Shown here piece by piece: positions 44,710 to 53,432 of a stretch of DNA of 64,000 bases. The notes under the pieces were generated by a model. The model saw nothing but the letters and a program-made list of their open reading frames with translations, was not told the origin of the DNA and did no database searches. The stretch spans positions 3,100,001 through 3,164,000 of the forward strand of contig NC_014306.1 in assembly GCF_000196615.1 (NCBI RefSeq). The letters run 5' to 3'. Position numbers and translations under genes: made by a program. This DNA is from Erwinia billingiae Eb661 (GTDB lineage Bacteria; Pseudomonadota; Gammaproteobacteria; Enterobacterales; Enterobacteriaceae). Numbering within the stretch: the first letter of the stretch is position 1; every line of letters starts with the position of its first letter.

Positions 44710-46692
44710 TTATAAGGCGGCGTTTAACGCAGGAAAGCGTTTGAGTAATTTCGCGAACAGCTCAGACATCTGCTGTTCCAACGCTAATTCGCTACCCTCG
44801 CCTGCCTGCACCGCCGCAAATACCTGATGCTTAAGGAAGTGACGCCAAACCACCGGGCGCTGCGCGAGGAAGAGGGTCAGCAGATGGTAGCGTTGCGGCG
44901 TCCACAGTGTTTCAAACTCACGGCGGGCGCTACCCACGTCAAAGTGCTCCCCGTTACTTTCCGGCATCTGGCTGCGTAAACCCGCAGTACCAACTTCATC
45001 AATCTCGCCCTGCTCCAGCATCACGCCGTACTGCTCTCGCGCTGCCTGTTCGCTGAGAAAACCGCACTGCACATCCTGTAATACCGCCTGCGCGCTGCGA
45101 TTTTTCGCCAGGCCGTAGCCGCCAGCGCCGGGGCCTTTAATGGCGACGACATCCCCCGGTCCGCAGTGGATCACGTCGGTATTGCCGTGCTCGGTGACGC
45201 GTCCGTCGGCGTGTTCAGTGCGGAACCACGAGGTGCTGCCCGCCCTGCCGCCCGCCGCGCCCGCCGAGGAGAACACCGAGCGATTGCGATTGCGGGCGGT
45301 AATTGTCGTATTCGGCACGAACACCTCAAACGCCATCTCCGTTGCCAGCCCGCCGCGATACTCCCCTGCCCCGGCGCTGTCGGGCGCCAGCCCGTAGCGG
45401 TGGAAACGCACCGGCACTTCCGTTTCATTAATCTCAATCGGCGTATTCTTCAGAAACGCCGACAGGCCGCCGGAGCCATCGGGGCCATCGTGCTTCGGCG
45501 TGCCGCCCGCACCGCCGCCAACCGGACCGAGCGAGGCAACCACGCTGCGATTCTGCCCGTCAACAGTGCGGATATTGATGATGGAATTGCCGCCCGGCGA
45601 GTTAGCCGGCAGGCGCTCCGGCATTGCCAGAGAAAACGCGCCGACGGTGGCGATCTGCGACATCGCGCAGGTCAGCGAACGCATTCCCACCGCCGCCGGA
45701 GCTTCGCAGTTCATAATGGTGCCCGGCGGCAATATTGCCCGCGTCGGGCGCAGCGTTCCGGCATTTAGTAGCAGTGAACTGTCAAGGGTGGAGAGCACAT
45801 AGGTGACGCCAACCAGCGCCAGCGGATGGCGTTCGCGCCCGCCGGTTGGCATATTCAACGACGACATAAGTTGCGGATCGCTGCCGGTGTAATCCAGCTC
45901 CAGCACCTCGCCTTTGACGCGCAGCGTGACGGCGATGCGGCAAGGATAGCCGCCCTCACCGTCTTCATCTGCATAGTCGGCGTAGAAATAGTCGCCGTCG
46001 GGAATGGTCCTGATAATACTGCGCGCCTGCTGCTCGGCGTAGTCGAGAATGCCTTCAATGCCACTGAGGAAGTCGTCGACACCGAAGCGGGCGATGATCT
46101 CCTGCACCTTACGCTCGCCGATATTTACCGAAGCGATCTGTGCGTTGAAGTCGCCCCAGTTCTGCTCAGGCGCTCGCACGTTGAGGCGCATAATGCACGC
46201 CACCTCTTCGTTCAGCACCCCGCCGCTGATGATTTTCAGCGGCGGAATGCGGATACCCTCCTGCACGATTTCGGTTAGCGAGCGCGACAGCGAGGCCGGA
46301 ACCGCGCCGCCAACGTCGGTGTTATGGATATGCCCGACTACAAAGCACACCACCTCACCATGATGGAACACGGGTTTCCAGATATGGATATCCGGCGAGT
46401 GAGTGGCCACATTACCGGCGTAGGAGTCGTTGGTGATGCAGATATCCCCTTCCTGATAGCCGTCGATCAGTTCCAGTACCGGACCGTAGTCAATGCCGCT
46501 GTACCACGGCGCGCCGAAGCTGCGCGGTGAGGCGAACGCCATACCGCTGCGATTGACAATCTGGCAGGAGAAATCCTCCGTCTCTTTAACGAAGGTGGAG
46601 TGCGCGGTGCGCATCAGGGTAAAGGCCATCGCATCAGCGGCGGCGGCGCAGTAGTTGGCGAGTATTTGCAGGTTACGACCATCAATTGCCAT
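44710..46692 (-). CDS. hyuB: Hydantoinase/oxoprolinase B-family subunit (HyuB-like)
   Basis: 660 residues. The B subunit carries the substrate and metal-linked half of ATP-dependent cyclic-amide hydrolases (5-oxoprolinase, N-methylhydantoinase, acetophenone carboxylase, caprolactamase). Family motifs: Ser-Thr-Phe-Val-Lys-Glu-Thr-Glu-Asp-Phe-Ser-Cys, Asn-Asp-Ser-Tyr-Ala-Gly-Asn-Val-Ala-Thr-His-Ser-Pro-Asp, Gly-His-Ile-His-Asn-Thr-Asp-Val-Gly-Gly and a Gly-rich His-Asp-Gly-Pro-Asp-Gly-Ser-Gly-Gly stretch. C-terminal ~80 residues extend past the usual end. Overlaps hyuA by 11 bp. Confidence 0.92.
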   Translation of the reverse strand: MAIDGRNLQILANYCAAAADAMAFTLMRTAHSTFVKETEDFSCQIVNRSGMAFASPRSFGAPWYSGIDYGPVLELIDGYQEGDICITNDSYAGNVATHSPDIHIWKPVFHHGEVVCFVVGHIHNTDVGGAVPASLSRSLTEIVQEGIRIPPLKIISGGVLNEEVACIMRLNVRAPEQNWGDFNAQIASVNIGERKVQEIIARFGVDDFLSGIEGILDYAEQQARSIIRTIPDGDYFYADYADEDGEGGYPCRIAVTLRVKGEVLELDYTGSDPQLMSSLNMPTGGRERHPLALVGVTYVLSTLDSSLLLNAGTLRPTRAILPPGTIMNCEAPAAVGMRSLTCAMSQIATVGAFSLAMPERLPANSPGGNSIINIRTVDGQNRSVVASLGPVGGGAGGTPKHDGPDGSGGLSAFLKNTPIEINETEVPVRFHRYGLAPDSAGAGEYRGGLATEMAFEVFVPNTTITARNRNRSVFSSAGAAGGRAGSTSWFRTEHADGRVTEHGNTDVIHCGPGDVVAIKGPGAGGYGLAKNRSAQAVLQDVQCGFLSEQAAREQYGVMLEQGEIDEVGTAGLRSQMPESNGEHFDVGSARREFETLWTPQRYHLLTLFLAQRPVVWRHFLKHQVFAAVQAGEGSELALEQQMSELFAKLLKRFPALNAAL

Positions 46693-48742
46693 GATGCGCT
46701 CCGGTTTGCGGGGTAATAATCAGATTGCCGAAGCGGTCGACATCGACCTGCATTTGCGGCGGAACACAGGTGGTGCAGTCATCCTGAGTGATAATCACCG
46801 GGCCGCTCAACTGGTGCCCGGCCAGCAGCGCGCCACGCGATACCACACCAACCTGCCACCACTGGCCGTCAATCCACGCGTCCACTTCACTCAGTACCGT
46901 CACCGGCCCGCTGGCCTGCGCCAGGGTGATGAGGCGCGGTTTCGGCGTTGGCGAAGAGAGCACCAGCCGCAGGTTGATCAATTGCACTGCCGCGCGCTCA
47001 TCATGGTGACCGAAAAGGCGGGTGTGATGGGCGTCAAACGCGGCGCGCACGGCAGCGAGATCTCCCGCCAGCAGCCACGATTCCTGCAGCGCCACATCGA
47101 TTTCAAACGATTGGCCGCGATAGCGCATATCGGCGGAGAAACTCAGTTGATACGGCAAATCGGCACCGTATTCGCGCGCCAGCCAGCCTTCGGCTTCGGT
47201 GCGCAAATCCTGCGAGTTGTCCTTCAGGTCTTCAGCCACCGCCGCCGTCAGGTCGCAGTAAACCGTGCGAATAAAGTCATTTTTCACATCCGCCACCAGC
47301 CCGCCCAGCGCTGACAGTACGCCCGGCGTTGGCGGCACCACCACGCCTTTTAGTTTCAGCTCACGGGCCAGGAAGCAGCCCATCATTGGGCCGGCACCGC
47401 CAAAGGCGAGGAAGTAGAACTCACGCGGGTCGAGGCCGAAGCGCGATATCAATCCGCTGGTGTCGCTGTACATGCTGGAGATCGCCAGTGCGATGATGTT
47501 TTCAGCCGTTTCTTCAACACTGATACCGAGCGGTGCGGCCAGTTTTTCTACCGCCGCACGCGCCCCGGCCACATCAACCTGCACCGCGTTATAGCCCAGA
47601 TCGCCGTGCCCGATCAGCCCGCAGGCGGCAAAGGCATCGGTGGCGGTGGCTTCGGTGCCACCACGCCGGAAACACACCGGGCCAGGCAGTGAACCGGCGC
47701 TGTCCGGCCCGACCTGAAGGACGCCAAGGCTGTCCAGCCAGGCGATTGATCCGCCGCCCTGACCGACCGAGGTGACCGATACCGATGGGATGTAGATCGG
47801 GAAATCACCGATAATTTCCCCGCTGCCGTACTCCGGGCGGCCGTCGATAATGACCGCCACATCGGCGCTGGTGCCGCCTATATCAAGGCTCAGCAGGCGA
47901 TCAAAACCGCAGATTTCGGCAATGTAGCTGGCGCCCATCACGCCGGAAGCGGTGCCGGACAGCACCATCTGCACGCACTCGGCTTTGGCCTGTGCCAGCC
48001 CCATTACTCCGCCGTTGGATTTGGTAATGCGCGGCAGTACCGGCACGCCCATCTCTTTCAGCGCGCGCTCGAACGAGTCCAGATAATGGATCACTTTCGG
48101 CTGCACGTAAGCGTTGATCACCGCAGTAATAGTGCGTTCGTATTCGCGAATAATCGGCCAGATCTCGGCCGAGCAGGAGGTCAGCAGGTCGGGGGCGATT
48201 TCAGCGACGATCTCGCGCACCTGCGCTTCGTTGCTGCCGTTGCGATAGCTGTGCAGCAGCGAGACGACAATGCCCTGGCAGCCGGCGGCCCGTGCGGCAT
48301 CCACCGCCTCGCTCACGCTCTGACGGTCAACCGGCAGCAGTACGTTACCGTCACGGTCGCTGCGTTCTTTGATGGCGAACACGCGGTCGCGGGTGATCAG
48401 CGGTGCCGGGCGGCGCGAGAACAGGTCGTGGATATGCGGGATTTTCAGGCGCGCCAGTTCCAGCACGTCGCAGAAGCCCTCGGTGGCAAACAGCGCCAGC
48501 TTAACGCCCTTGCGCTGGATCACCGCATTCACCCCGACGGTGGTGCCATGGGTGAAGTAGTGAATATCGGCAGGGTTAATGCCGTCGCGCTGCTGGAATG
48601 CCGCCAGCCCGGTGGTGATTTCATTGCCGGGGCTGTCGGGCCGCGACAAGACTTTCAGGGTGCGGATGCTGTTATCGCGCTCGTCGAGCAGCGCAAAGTC
48701 AGTAAACGAGCCGCCGATATCGACGCCAACGCGGTAAGTCAT
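46682..48742 (-). CDS. hyuA: Hydantoinase/oxoprolinase A-family subunit (HyuA-like)
   Basis: 686 residues with the actin-like ATPase domains: Val-Gly-Val-Asp-Ile-Gly-Gly-Ser-Phe-Thr-Asp (5-15), Thr-His-Gly-Thr-Thr-Val-Gly-Val-Asn-Ala, Leu-Asp-Ile-Gly-Gly-Thr-Ser-Ala-Asp and Phe-Gly-Gly-Ala-Gly-Pro-Met. It phosphorylates the amide of the ring for hydrolysis by HyuB. Target could be a hydantoin, 5-oxoproline or a lactam. It overlaps the upstream GNAT gene by 4 bp (ATGA) and hyuB by 11 bp: one tightly coupled operon. Confidence 0.94.
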   Translation of the reverse strand: MTYRVGVDIGGSFTDFALLDERDNSIRTLKVLSRPDSPGNEITTGLAAFQQRDGINPADIHYFTHGTTVGVNAVIQRKGVKLALFATEGFCDVLELARLKIPHIHDLFSRRPAPLITRDRVFAIKERSDRDGNVLLPVDRQSVSEAVDAARAAGCQGIVVSLLHSYRNGSNEAQVREIVAEIAPDLLTSCSAEIWPIIREYERTITAVINAYVQPKVIHYLDSFERALKEMGVPVLPRITKSNGGVMGLAQAKAECVQMVLSGTASGVMGASYIAEICGFDRLLSLDIGGTSADVAVIIDGRPEYGSGEIIGDFPIYIPSVSVTSVGQGGGSIAWLDSLGVLQVGPDSAGSLPGPVCFRRGGTEATATDAFAACGLIGHGDLGYNAVQVDVAGARAAVEKLAAPLGISVEETAENIIALAISSMYSDTSGLISRFGLDPREFYFLAFGGAGPMMGCFLARELKLKGVVVPPTPGVLSALGGLVADVKNDFIRTVYCDLTAAVAEDLKDNSQDLRTEAEGWLAREYGADLPYQLSFSADMRYRGQSFEIDVALQESWLLAGDLAAVRAAFDAHHTRLFGHHDERAAVQLINLRLVLSSPTPKPRLITLAQASGPVTVLSEVDAWIDGQWWQVGVVSRGALLAGHQLSGPVIITQDDCTTCVPPQMQVDVDRFGNLIITPQTGAHHGN

Positions 48743-49209
48743 GGAGTACGGTCCTCTGGTGGGGTGGGAATAAATTCCATCAATCGTTCTGGCTGTGCCA
48801 CTGGCTTCCAGCCCGCGCGGCGATAGACGTCATGCGCGTCGTCGGTCGCCAGCATCCAGCGTTTTATGGTTTTCAATTCAGGGTGATGGATAATCGAGGC
48901 AGCAAACCAGCGCCCTAAGCCTTTGCCACGATGCGCTGCGTCAATCATCACGTCGCTAAGATAGGCAAAGCGGCTGTAGTCGGTGATCAGGCGGCCAAAT
49001 CCCACCTGCTGCTGCTGGTAATAGATGCCGAAGGTCATCGATGCGGCGAGGGAGCGTTCGGTCATCTCCAGCGTCTGCCCCTGCGCCCAGTAACTGTGTT
49101 CGGAGATCTGCCCGTGAACCCAGGCAATATCTATTTTTTGCGGGTCGCTGCTTAACAGATACTCATCGCGCTGCCATTCAGCAACGGCAGGCACAAACGG
49201 CTTTAGCAT
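48739..49209 (-). CDS. GNAT-family acetyltransferase, first gene of the hyu operon
   Basis: 156 residues. Acetyl-CoA loop His-Arg-Gly-Lys-Gly-Leu-Gly-Arg-Trp (about 98-106) and Phe-Ala-Tyr-Leu-Ser-Asp-Val before it; C-terminal Val-Tyr-Arg-Arg-Ala-Gly-Trp. Members with this Tyr-Leu-Ser-Asp-Val form act on small amino compounds. Coupling to hyuA suggests it modifies an amino-acid product, perhaps by N-acetylation. AGGG ribosome site. Confidence 0.87.
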   Translation of the reverse strand: MLKPFVPAVAEWQRDEYLLSSDPQKIDIAWVHGQISEHSYWAQGQTLEMTERSLAASMTFGIYYQQQQVGFGRLITDYSRFAYLSDVMIDAAHRGKGLGRWFAASIIHHPELKTIKRWMLATDDAHDVYRRAGWKPVAQPERLMEFIPTPPEDRTP

Positions 49210-49220
49210 AGGGAGCCCTG

Positions 49221-49245
49221 ACTGTTTTCTGATGTTAAAAACAGT
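49221..49245. promoter_or_regulatory. Dyad ACTGTTTT-N9-AAAACAGT before the GNAT-hyu operon
   Basis: Perfect 8-bp arms at 49221-49228 and 49238-49245, only 12-36 bp before the operon start. On mRNA it would form a leader hairpin next to the ribosome site; on DNA it is a 25-bp operator candidate. Confidence 0.5.
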
Positions 49246-49354
49246 GTAGAGCCATTAACGGTGAGAGTTTTTTTGTTGATAAGGGTAAGGACAGCGTTTT
49301 GTGGGGAATTGCGGGCGGGTGGGGAAATATTCTGCCGGTGCGATGTTGCATCAC

Positions 49355-49380
49355 GGGCGGACCGAAAAAGAGGTCCGCCC
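49355..49380. repeat. REP-like hairpin repeat, copy 1
   Basis: GGGCGGACC / GGTCCGCCC (9-bp perfect arms) around GAAAAAGA, followed by CTAC. A degenerate second copy lies at 54800. Located in the gap between the Lrp-like gene and the GNAT-hyu operon. Confidence 0.75.
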
Positions 49381-49454
49381 CTACTTCTTCCGGGTATGCA
49401 TAACCTGACAGTCCAGGCGCGGCCATACAACAACTAGCCTGACCAGGTAAAAAA

Positions 49455-49961
49455 TTAAAACTCAACCTGCGTATGACGAGCGATCAGCGAGCGTAGCGGG
49501 ACGCTGCTTTTCATAATCGGTGATTTAATCACGATATAACTGAAGTACTTATCGATGCCCACTTTGGCGTCCAGCAGCCCTTCAATCACTTCCTGGTAAT
49601 GCTCAATACTGCGGGTGATAAAACGCAGCAGATAGTCGTAGCCGCCGGTGATCAGGTGGCACTCCATCAGTTCGTCCACTTCACGGATCGCATTCTCGAA
49701 CTTGAGGAAATCTTCGCGTCGGTGTCCGGATAGCGTCACTTCGGTAAACACCGTCACCGAATCGGTGATTTTGGTGAGGTTAATGTGCGCTTCGTAACCA
49801 GTAATAAAACCCGCAGTTTCCAGACGCTTTACGCGTTGCAGGCAGGGGCTGGGCGAAAGCCCGACTGTATCGGCAAGATTGACATTGCTGATACGACCAT
49901 CTTTCTGTAGCTGTACCAGAATGTTGATGTCGATACGGTCCAGTTTCATTAAGCCGTTCAT
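49455..49961 (-). CDS. Lrp/AsnC-family transcriptional regulator
   Basis: 168 residues from the ATG at 49961, which has GAGGGG about 4-5 bp upstream; 49949 and 49973 are alternative starts. N-terminal helix-turn-helix (Leu-Asp-Arg-Ile-Asp-Ile-Asn-Ile-Leu ... Asn-Leu-Ala-Asp-Thr-Val-Gly-Leu-Ser-Pro-Ser-Pro-Cys) and C-terminal RAM ligand domain with Glu-Cys-His-Leu-Ile-Thr-Gly-Gly-Tyr-Asp-Tyr. Such regulators sense amino acids. Between the hyu operon and the aminotransferase gene, it is the natural controller of this island; an extended dyad stands before it. Confidence 0.94.
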   Translation of the reverse strand: MNGLMKLDRIDINILVQLQKDGRISNVNLADTVGLSPSPCLQRVKRLETAGFITGYEAHINLTKITDSVTVFTEVTLSGHRREDFLKFENAIREVDELMECHLITGGYDYLLRFITRSIEHYQEVIEGLLDAKVGIDKYFSYIVIKSPIMKSSVPLRSLIARHTQVEF

Positions 49962-49995
49962 AAAACCCCTCATTGGTTCACATCACCCAAATGGT

Positions 49996-50044
49996 ATAGC
50001 ACGCTTAATCACTGATACGCCAGTGATTTAACATCGCGTGCTAT
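49996..50044. promoter_or_regulatory. 49-bp nested inverted repeat before the Lrp-family gene
   Basis: Outer arms ATAGCACGC / GCGTGCTAT (49996-50004, 50036-50044) enclose inner arms AATCACTG / CAGTGATT (50007-50014, 50021-50028). It lies 35-83 bp before the Lrp start and 49 bp after the aminotransferase stop, too extensive for chance and lacking a terminator T-run. Probable autoregulatory site. Confidence 0.65.
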
Positions 50045-50092
50045 CCGAGCGTAATTATCAATAAATGCAATAATATCAATGAGGAAGAATTA

Positions 50093-51409
50093 TCAGCCCA
50101 GGCGTCCCGTGGCGCGCGCCAGTGCGATATCAAAGATATGCAGCGCTTCTTCCAGTTGCGAATCGCTGGTCACCAGCGGTGCGAGGAAGCGCACGGTATT
50201 ACGGTGCAGGCCGCATTTGATCAACAGCAACCCTTCCTGACAGGCACTGTCGAGGATCTTCTGCGTCAGCGCCGCGTCAGGATGTTTGGTTTCGAAGTCG
50301 ATAATCTCTACCGCCTGCATAAAGCCGATGCCGCGCACTTCGCCGATGCAGGCATATTTATCCGCCAGCTGCTGCAAGCGTGCATTCATCTGCTCGCCGA
50401 GCTGGTTGGAGCGCTCCAGCAGATTGCCATGCTCCAGCAGATCCAGCACTGCCAGCGATGACGCGCAGGCCAGCGCATTCCCGCCGTAGGTGCCACCAAG
50501 ACCGCCAGGTGTTGGCGCATCCATAATCGCCGCTTTACCGACCACACCGGAAATCGGCAGGCCGCCGCCGAGGCTTTTCGCCACGGTCACCAGGTCCGGC
50601 ACAATCCCGCTATGCTGGAAGGCAAACATCTTGCCGGTCCGTCCAAAGCCGGTCTGCACTTCATCGCAGATCAGTAGAATGCCATGACGCGTGGTGATCT
50701 CACGCAGCGCCTGCATAAACGCCGGGGAAGCTGGCAGGAAGCCGCCGTCGCCCTGCACCGGTTCGATAATAATCGCCGCCACGCGCTCCGGCAGGATCTG
50801 CACTGCAAACAGCGTATCCAGCGCTTTTAAGCAGTCCGCTTCTGAAATATCGTGGAACGCATTCGGGAACGGCACGCGGTAAATATCGCCGGGGAACGGG
50901 CCGAAATTCTGCTTATACGGCTGACTCATACCGGTTAAGGTTACGCCTAATAAGGTACGGCCATGGAACGCACCATCAAACGCAATAATGCCGGGGCGAT
51001 TGGTGTGCGCACGGGCAATTTTTACCGCGTTTTCTACCGCTTCCGCACCGCTGGTGAAGAACACGCTTTTGAACTCTTCACCCGCACCAACCAGCTTATT
51101 CAGGCGCTTGGCCAGTTCGATATAGCCCGGATAGGCTGCCACCTGGAAGCAGGCATGGGACACTAACTGCAACTGCTCGGTCACGGCATTGATCACCGCC
51201 GGATGGCTGTGGCCGACGTTTAATACGCCGATGCCTCCAACGAAATCTAAATAACGATTGCCTTCCACGTCCCACACTTCAGAACCTTTACCTTTGGCAA
51301 TCACAATCGGGTGTGCGGTGACGATGCCACGCGGCACGTTCTCGGCACGGGCGTCCAGTAACAGGGCGTTATCAGAAAATGTCTGCTGCTCAGCCAGTAA
51401 ATTATGCAT
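50093..51409 (-). CDS. Class III aminotransferase, GABA-transaminase-like (GabT/PuuE type)
   Basis: 438 residues from the ATG at 51409, with GAGG 6 bp upstream (an ATG at 51421 and an open frame to 51484 are less likely). PLP-lysine Lys278 in Val-Ala-Lys-Ser-Leu-Gly-Gly-Gly, Asp249 in Cys-Asp-Glu-Val-Gln-Thr-Gly, and Gly-Ala-Glu-Ala-Val-Glu-Asn-Ala as in GabT. Converts an omega-amino acid plus 2-oxoglutarate to a semialdehyde plus glutamate; fits downstream of lactam opening and upstream of the aldehyde dehydrogenase at 62 kb. Confidence 0.92.
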   Translation of the reverse strand: MHNLLAEQQTFSDNALLLDARAENVPRGIVTAHPIVIAKGKGSEVWDVEGNRYLDFVGGIGVLNVGHSHPAVINAVTEQLQLVSHACFQVAAYPGYIELAKRLNKLVGAGEEFKSVFFTSGAEAVENAVKIARAHTNRPGIIAFDGAFHGRTLLGVTLTGMSQPYKQNFGPFPGDIYRVPFPNAFHDISEADCLKALDTLFAVQILPERVAAIIIEPVQGDGGFLPASPAFMQALREITTRHGILLICDEVQTGFGRTGKMFAFQHSGIVPDLVTVAKSLGGGLPISGVVGKAAIMDAPTPGGLGGTYGGNALACASSLAVLDLLEHGNLLERSNQLGEQMNARLQQLADKYACIGEVRGIGFMQAVEIIDFETKHPDAALTQKILDSACQEGLLLIKCGLHRNTVRFLAPLVTSDSQLEEALHIFDIALARATGRLG

Positions 51410-51545
51410 TGTATGCCTCATTGACGTGAAGATGATGAATTGCCCCAACGGGCATCTGCAAAGTATCGCAATAAGCCGGACCATTAAGCTGCCGTTCCGG
51501 GGGCGGCAGCGGCATTAGCTTTCGTAATTCGGGCCAATCTTTCGG

Positions 51546-51647
51546 TTAAATTTCAGACCCGAGCGTTTCCTGCACCAGCGCGTCAGGCAGCCCCTCTTCC
51601 GCGGGTTGGAAGATAAAATTCACCGTACCGTCGAACTGCACATCCAT
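51546..51647 (-). pseudogene. Fragment of an M20-family amidohydrolase
   Basis: 33 codons directly after the GhrA-like stop include Phe-Asp-Gly-Thr-Val-Asn-Phe-Ile-Phe-Gln-Pro-Ala-Glu-Glu-Gly, the core strand and catalytic Glu-Glu of M20D hydrolases (hippurate/N-acyl amino acid hydrolases). No other part of the ~390-residue enzyme is visible on either side and the frame ends quickly. A remnant, showing the operon once carried such a hydrolase. Confidence 0.72.
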
Positions 51648-51648
51648 A

Positions 51649-52575
51649 TCAATATCCTTTATCGCGATCGACCACGCCGACCATGCTTTCACCGCGCTCA
51701 TAGCGGCGAATATTCTCCAGCAGTGCGTTGACCGCGCTCTCCGGCTGGGTCTGGCTGGCAATATGCGGCGTCAGCCAAAGGGCCGGATGCTGCCAGAAGG
51801 CATGCCCGGCGGGCAGCGGTTCCGGCGTGGTGACATCCACCACAGCCGCACTCAGCTGCTGGCTGTCGAGCGCCTGGATTAAATCGTCGTGATTGAGCTG
51901 CGCCCCGCGCCCGACCTGCACCAGCGCCGCACCGGGCGGCAGCTGGCTAAAGAGCGCGGTATTGAGCATCCCTTCGGTGCTGGCGGTGAGCGGCAGCAGG
52001 CAGATTAAGATATCGCTGCGTGCGAGGAATTCGCTAAGGCGATCGTTACCGGCAAAGCACTGCACGCCGGGCAGATCGCGCGGGGTGCGGCTCCAGCCGG
52101 CACAGTCAAACCCGAGCGCCACCAGCGGTTTCAGCACCGCTTCCCCCAGCGTGCCTAGGCCCATCACGCCGACGCGTCGTTTTCCGGCAGTGTGGACCGG
52201 ATGCGTCTGCCACAGCCCCGCGCGCTGCTGCTGCAGGTAGCGCGGCATATCGCGATGCAGGCCGAGCACGGCAAAGGTCACATACTCCACCATGCCGCTG
52301 GTCAGCCCCGGCTCGATCATCCGCACCACCGGCAGTTCCGGCGGCAGGTTGGCGTAATCGAACTGGTCGGCACCCGCACCGACCGAAAACAGCACTTTCA
52401 GGTTAGGAAACTGCTGCATGATATTGTCCGGCGGCACCCATGCCACCAGATACTCCACCTCTTCCGGATTGCCGATCTCCGGCCACAGGCGGAAGCTGGC
52501 CGCCGGTGCCATCTGCGCCACCAGCGCGGCCCACTTCTGCCCGCGCTCGGGTTCTGATTTATAGACAATATTCAT
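51649..52575 (-). CDS. GhrA-like 2-hydroxyacid dehydrogenase, copy 2
   Basis: 308 residues, same length as copy 1 at 36304 and alignable end to end. NAD(P) loop Gly-Val-Met-Gly-Leu-Gly-Thr-Leu-Gly, Arg in Gly-Arg-Gly-Ala, Glu in Thr-Pro-Glu-Pro-Leu-Pro and catalytic His in Thr-Pro-His-Ile-Ala-Ser. The start overlaps the GNAT stop by one base as in copy 1. Context suggests reduction of a 2-oxo acid produced in the island. Confidence 0.92.
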   Translation of the reverse strand: MNIVYKSEPERGQKWAALVAQMAPAASFRLWPEIGNPEEVEYLVAWVPPDNIMQQFPNLKVLFSVGAGADQFDYANLPPELPVVRMIEPGLTSGMVEYVTFAVLGLHRDMPRYLQQQRAGLWQTHPVHTAGKRRVGVMGLGTLGEAVLKPLVALGFDCAGWSRTPRDLPGVQCFAGNDRLSEFLARSDILICLLPLTASTEGMLNTALFSQLPPGAALVQVGRGAQLNHDDLIQALDSQQLSAAVVDVTTPEPLPAGHAFWQHPALWLTPHIASQTQPESAVNALLENIRRYERGESMVGVVDRDKGY

Positions 52576-53426
52576 CAGGCCATCGCCTGGCTCATCAGCC
52601 CGAATGCCTGCATACCGCCGCTTTCCAGCTGCCACGGCTGCCCTTTCACCATGGTGGTCGGGGCGTCCACTTCCACCAACCCCAGCTCATTCAGCCATGG
52701 GCCAAGCCCGGCGGAACGGTCGGTATCAATACGCACAAACTGCCCGCTCATGCCGTTCAACAGTTCGCTGACCAGCAATCTGGCGTTGGCGAGGTTGCTT
52801 GCCACGACCGGCCCGATGGCATAGCCGTGGCCAAAGCGGCGCAGGCTGGCGAACCCGGCGGCGGTGCCGTTCTCTTCCAGCACCACAAAACGTTCGGCGC
52901 TGTCGAGCAGATGGGTGATTAACAGCGGGCGGTGCTGACCGTGCGCCTGGCGGTCGAACGCGGTCAGCATCGCAGCATCCTGCACGCCCGCGCTGCGAAT
53001 GCGCTGCTGCGGCCCGCAGGGAATGGCGGGTACCGCCGCCAGCTCGCGACACTGGTGCTGCTCCACATGGCCGGTGGCGACAAAGCCGAGTTTTTCATAC
53101 AACGGCTGCCCGGCAGCGGTGGCGTGCAGGCGCACATTGCTGCCTTCGAGTTTTGCCAGCGCCGCCTGCATCAGCTGTTTGCCAATGCCGCGCCCCTGCT
53201 GAGCGTCATCGACAATCACCAGGCCGAGGGTGGCGTACTCCTTGCCCCAGCGCCAGAACAGGATCGTGCCGACCAGCGCACCGTCCTCTTCCGCCACCAG
53301 CCCGTCGCCCAGCAGCAGCGCCTGCTGCCAGTCGGCGCGACGGTGCGGCCATTTGAGCCGCTGCGTGAGTGCGAAAGCCGCATCGAGATGGGTTTCATTC
53401 ATTGCTTTGAGTTCAAGAGTCATCAC
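52575..53426 (-). CDS. Tandem-GNAT acetyltransferase, copy 2
   Basis: 283 residues. First GNAT domain with Gln-Gln-Gly-Arg-Gly-Ile-Gly-Lys-Gln-Leu-Met and Leu-Tyr-Glu-Lys-Leu-Gly-Phe; second half degenerate with Ala-Ile-Gly-Pro-Val-Val. Shares with copy 1 the stretch Leu-Lys-Trp-Pro-His-Arg and the C-terminal Phe-Gly-Leu-Met-Ser-Gln-Ala-Met-Ala. AGGAACAG precedes two ATG codons (53426 or 53423). It lies 6 bp after the FAD oxidase gene. Confidence 0.87.
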   Translation of the reverse strand: MMTLELKAMNETHLDAAFALTQRLKWPHRRADWQQALLLGDGLVAEEDGALVGTILFWRWGKEYATLGLVIVDDAQQGRGIGKQLMQAALAKLEGSNVRLHATAAGQPLYEKLGFVATGHVEQHQCRELAAVPAIPCGPQQRIRSAGVQDAAMLTAFDRQAHGQHRPLLITHLLDSAERFVVLEENGTAAGFASLRRFGHGYAIGPVVASNLANARLLVSELLNGMSGQFVRIDTDRSAGLGPWLNELGLVEVDAPTTMVKGQPWQLESGGMQAFGLMSQAMA

Positions 53427-53432
53427 TGTTCC

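Noticed and set aside
48086..48826. Open frame of 246 codons on the plus strand
   Set aside because: Antisense of hyuA, Arg/His/Gln-rich and without a start signal.
51488..51510. GCTGCCG / CGGCAGC hairpin upstream of the GABA-type aminotransferase gene
   Set aside because: No T-run and in a GC-rich stretch where such pairs are common; not enough to call a site.
36304..53426. GNAT-GhrA pairs as an assembly or recent segmental duplication
   Set aside because: Protein and DNA sequences of the two pairs differ along their length, so this is an old paralogous duplication.
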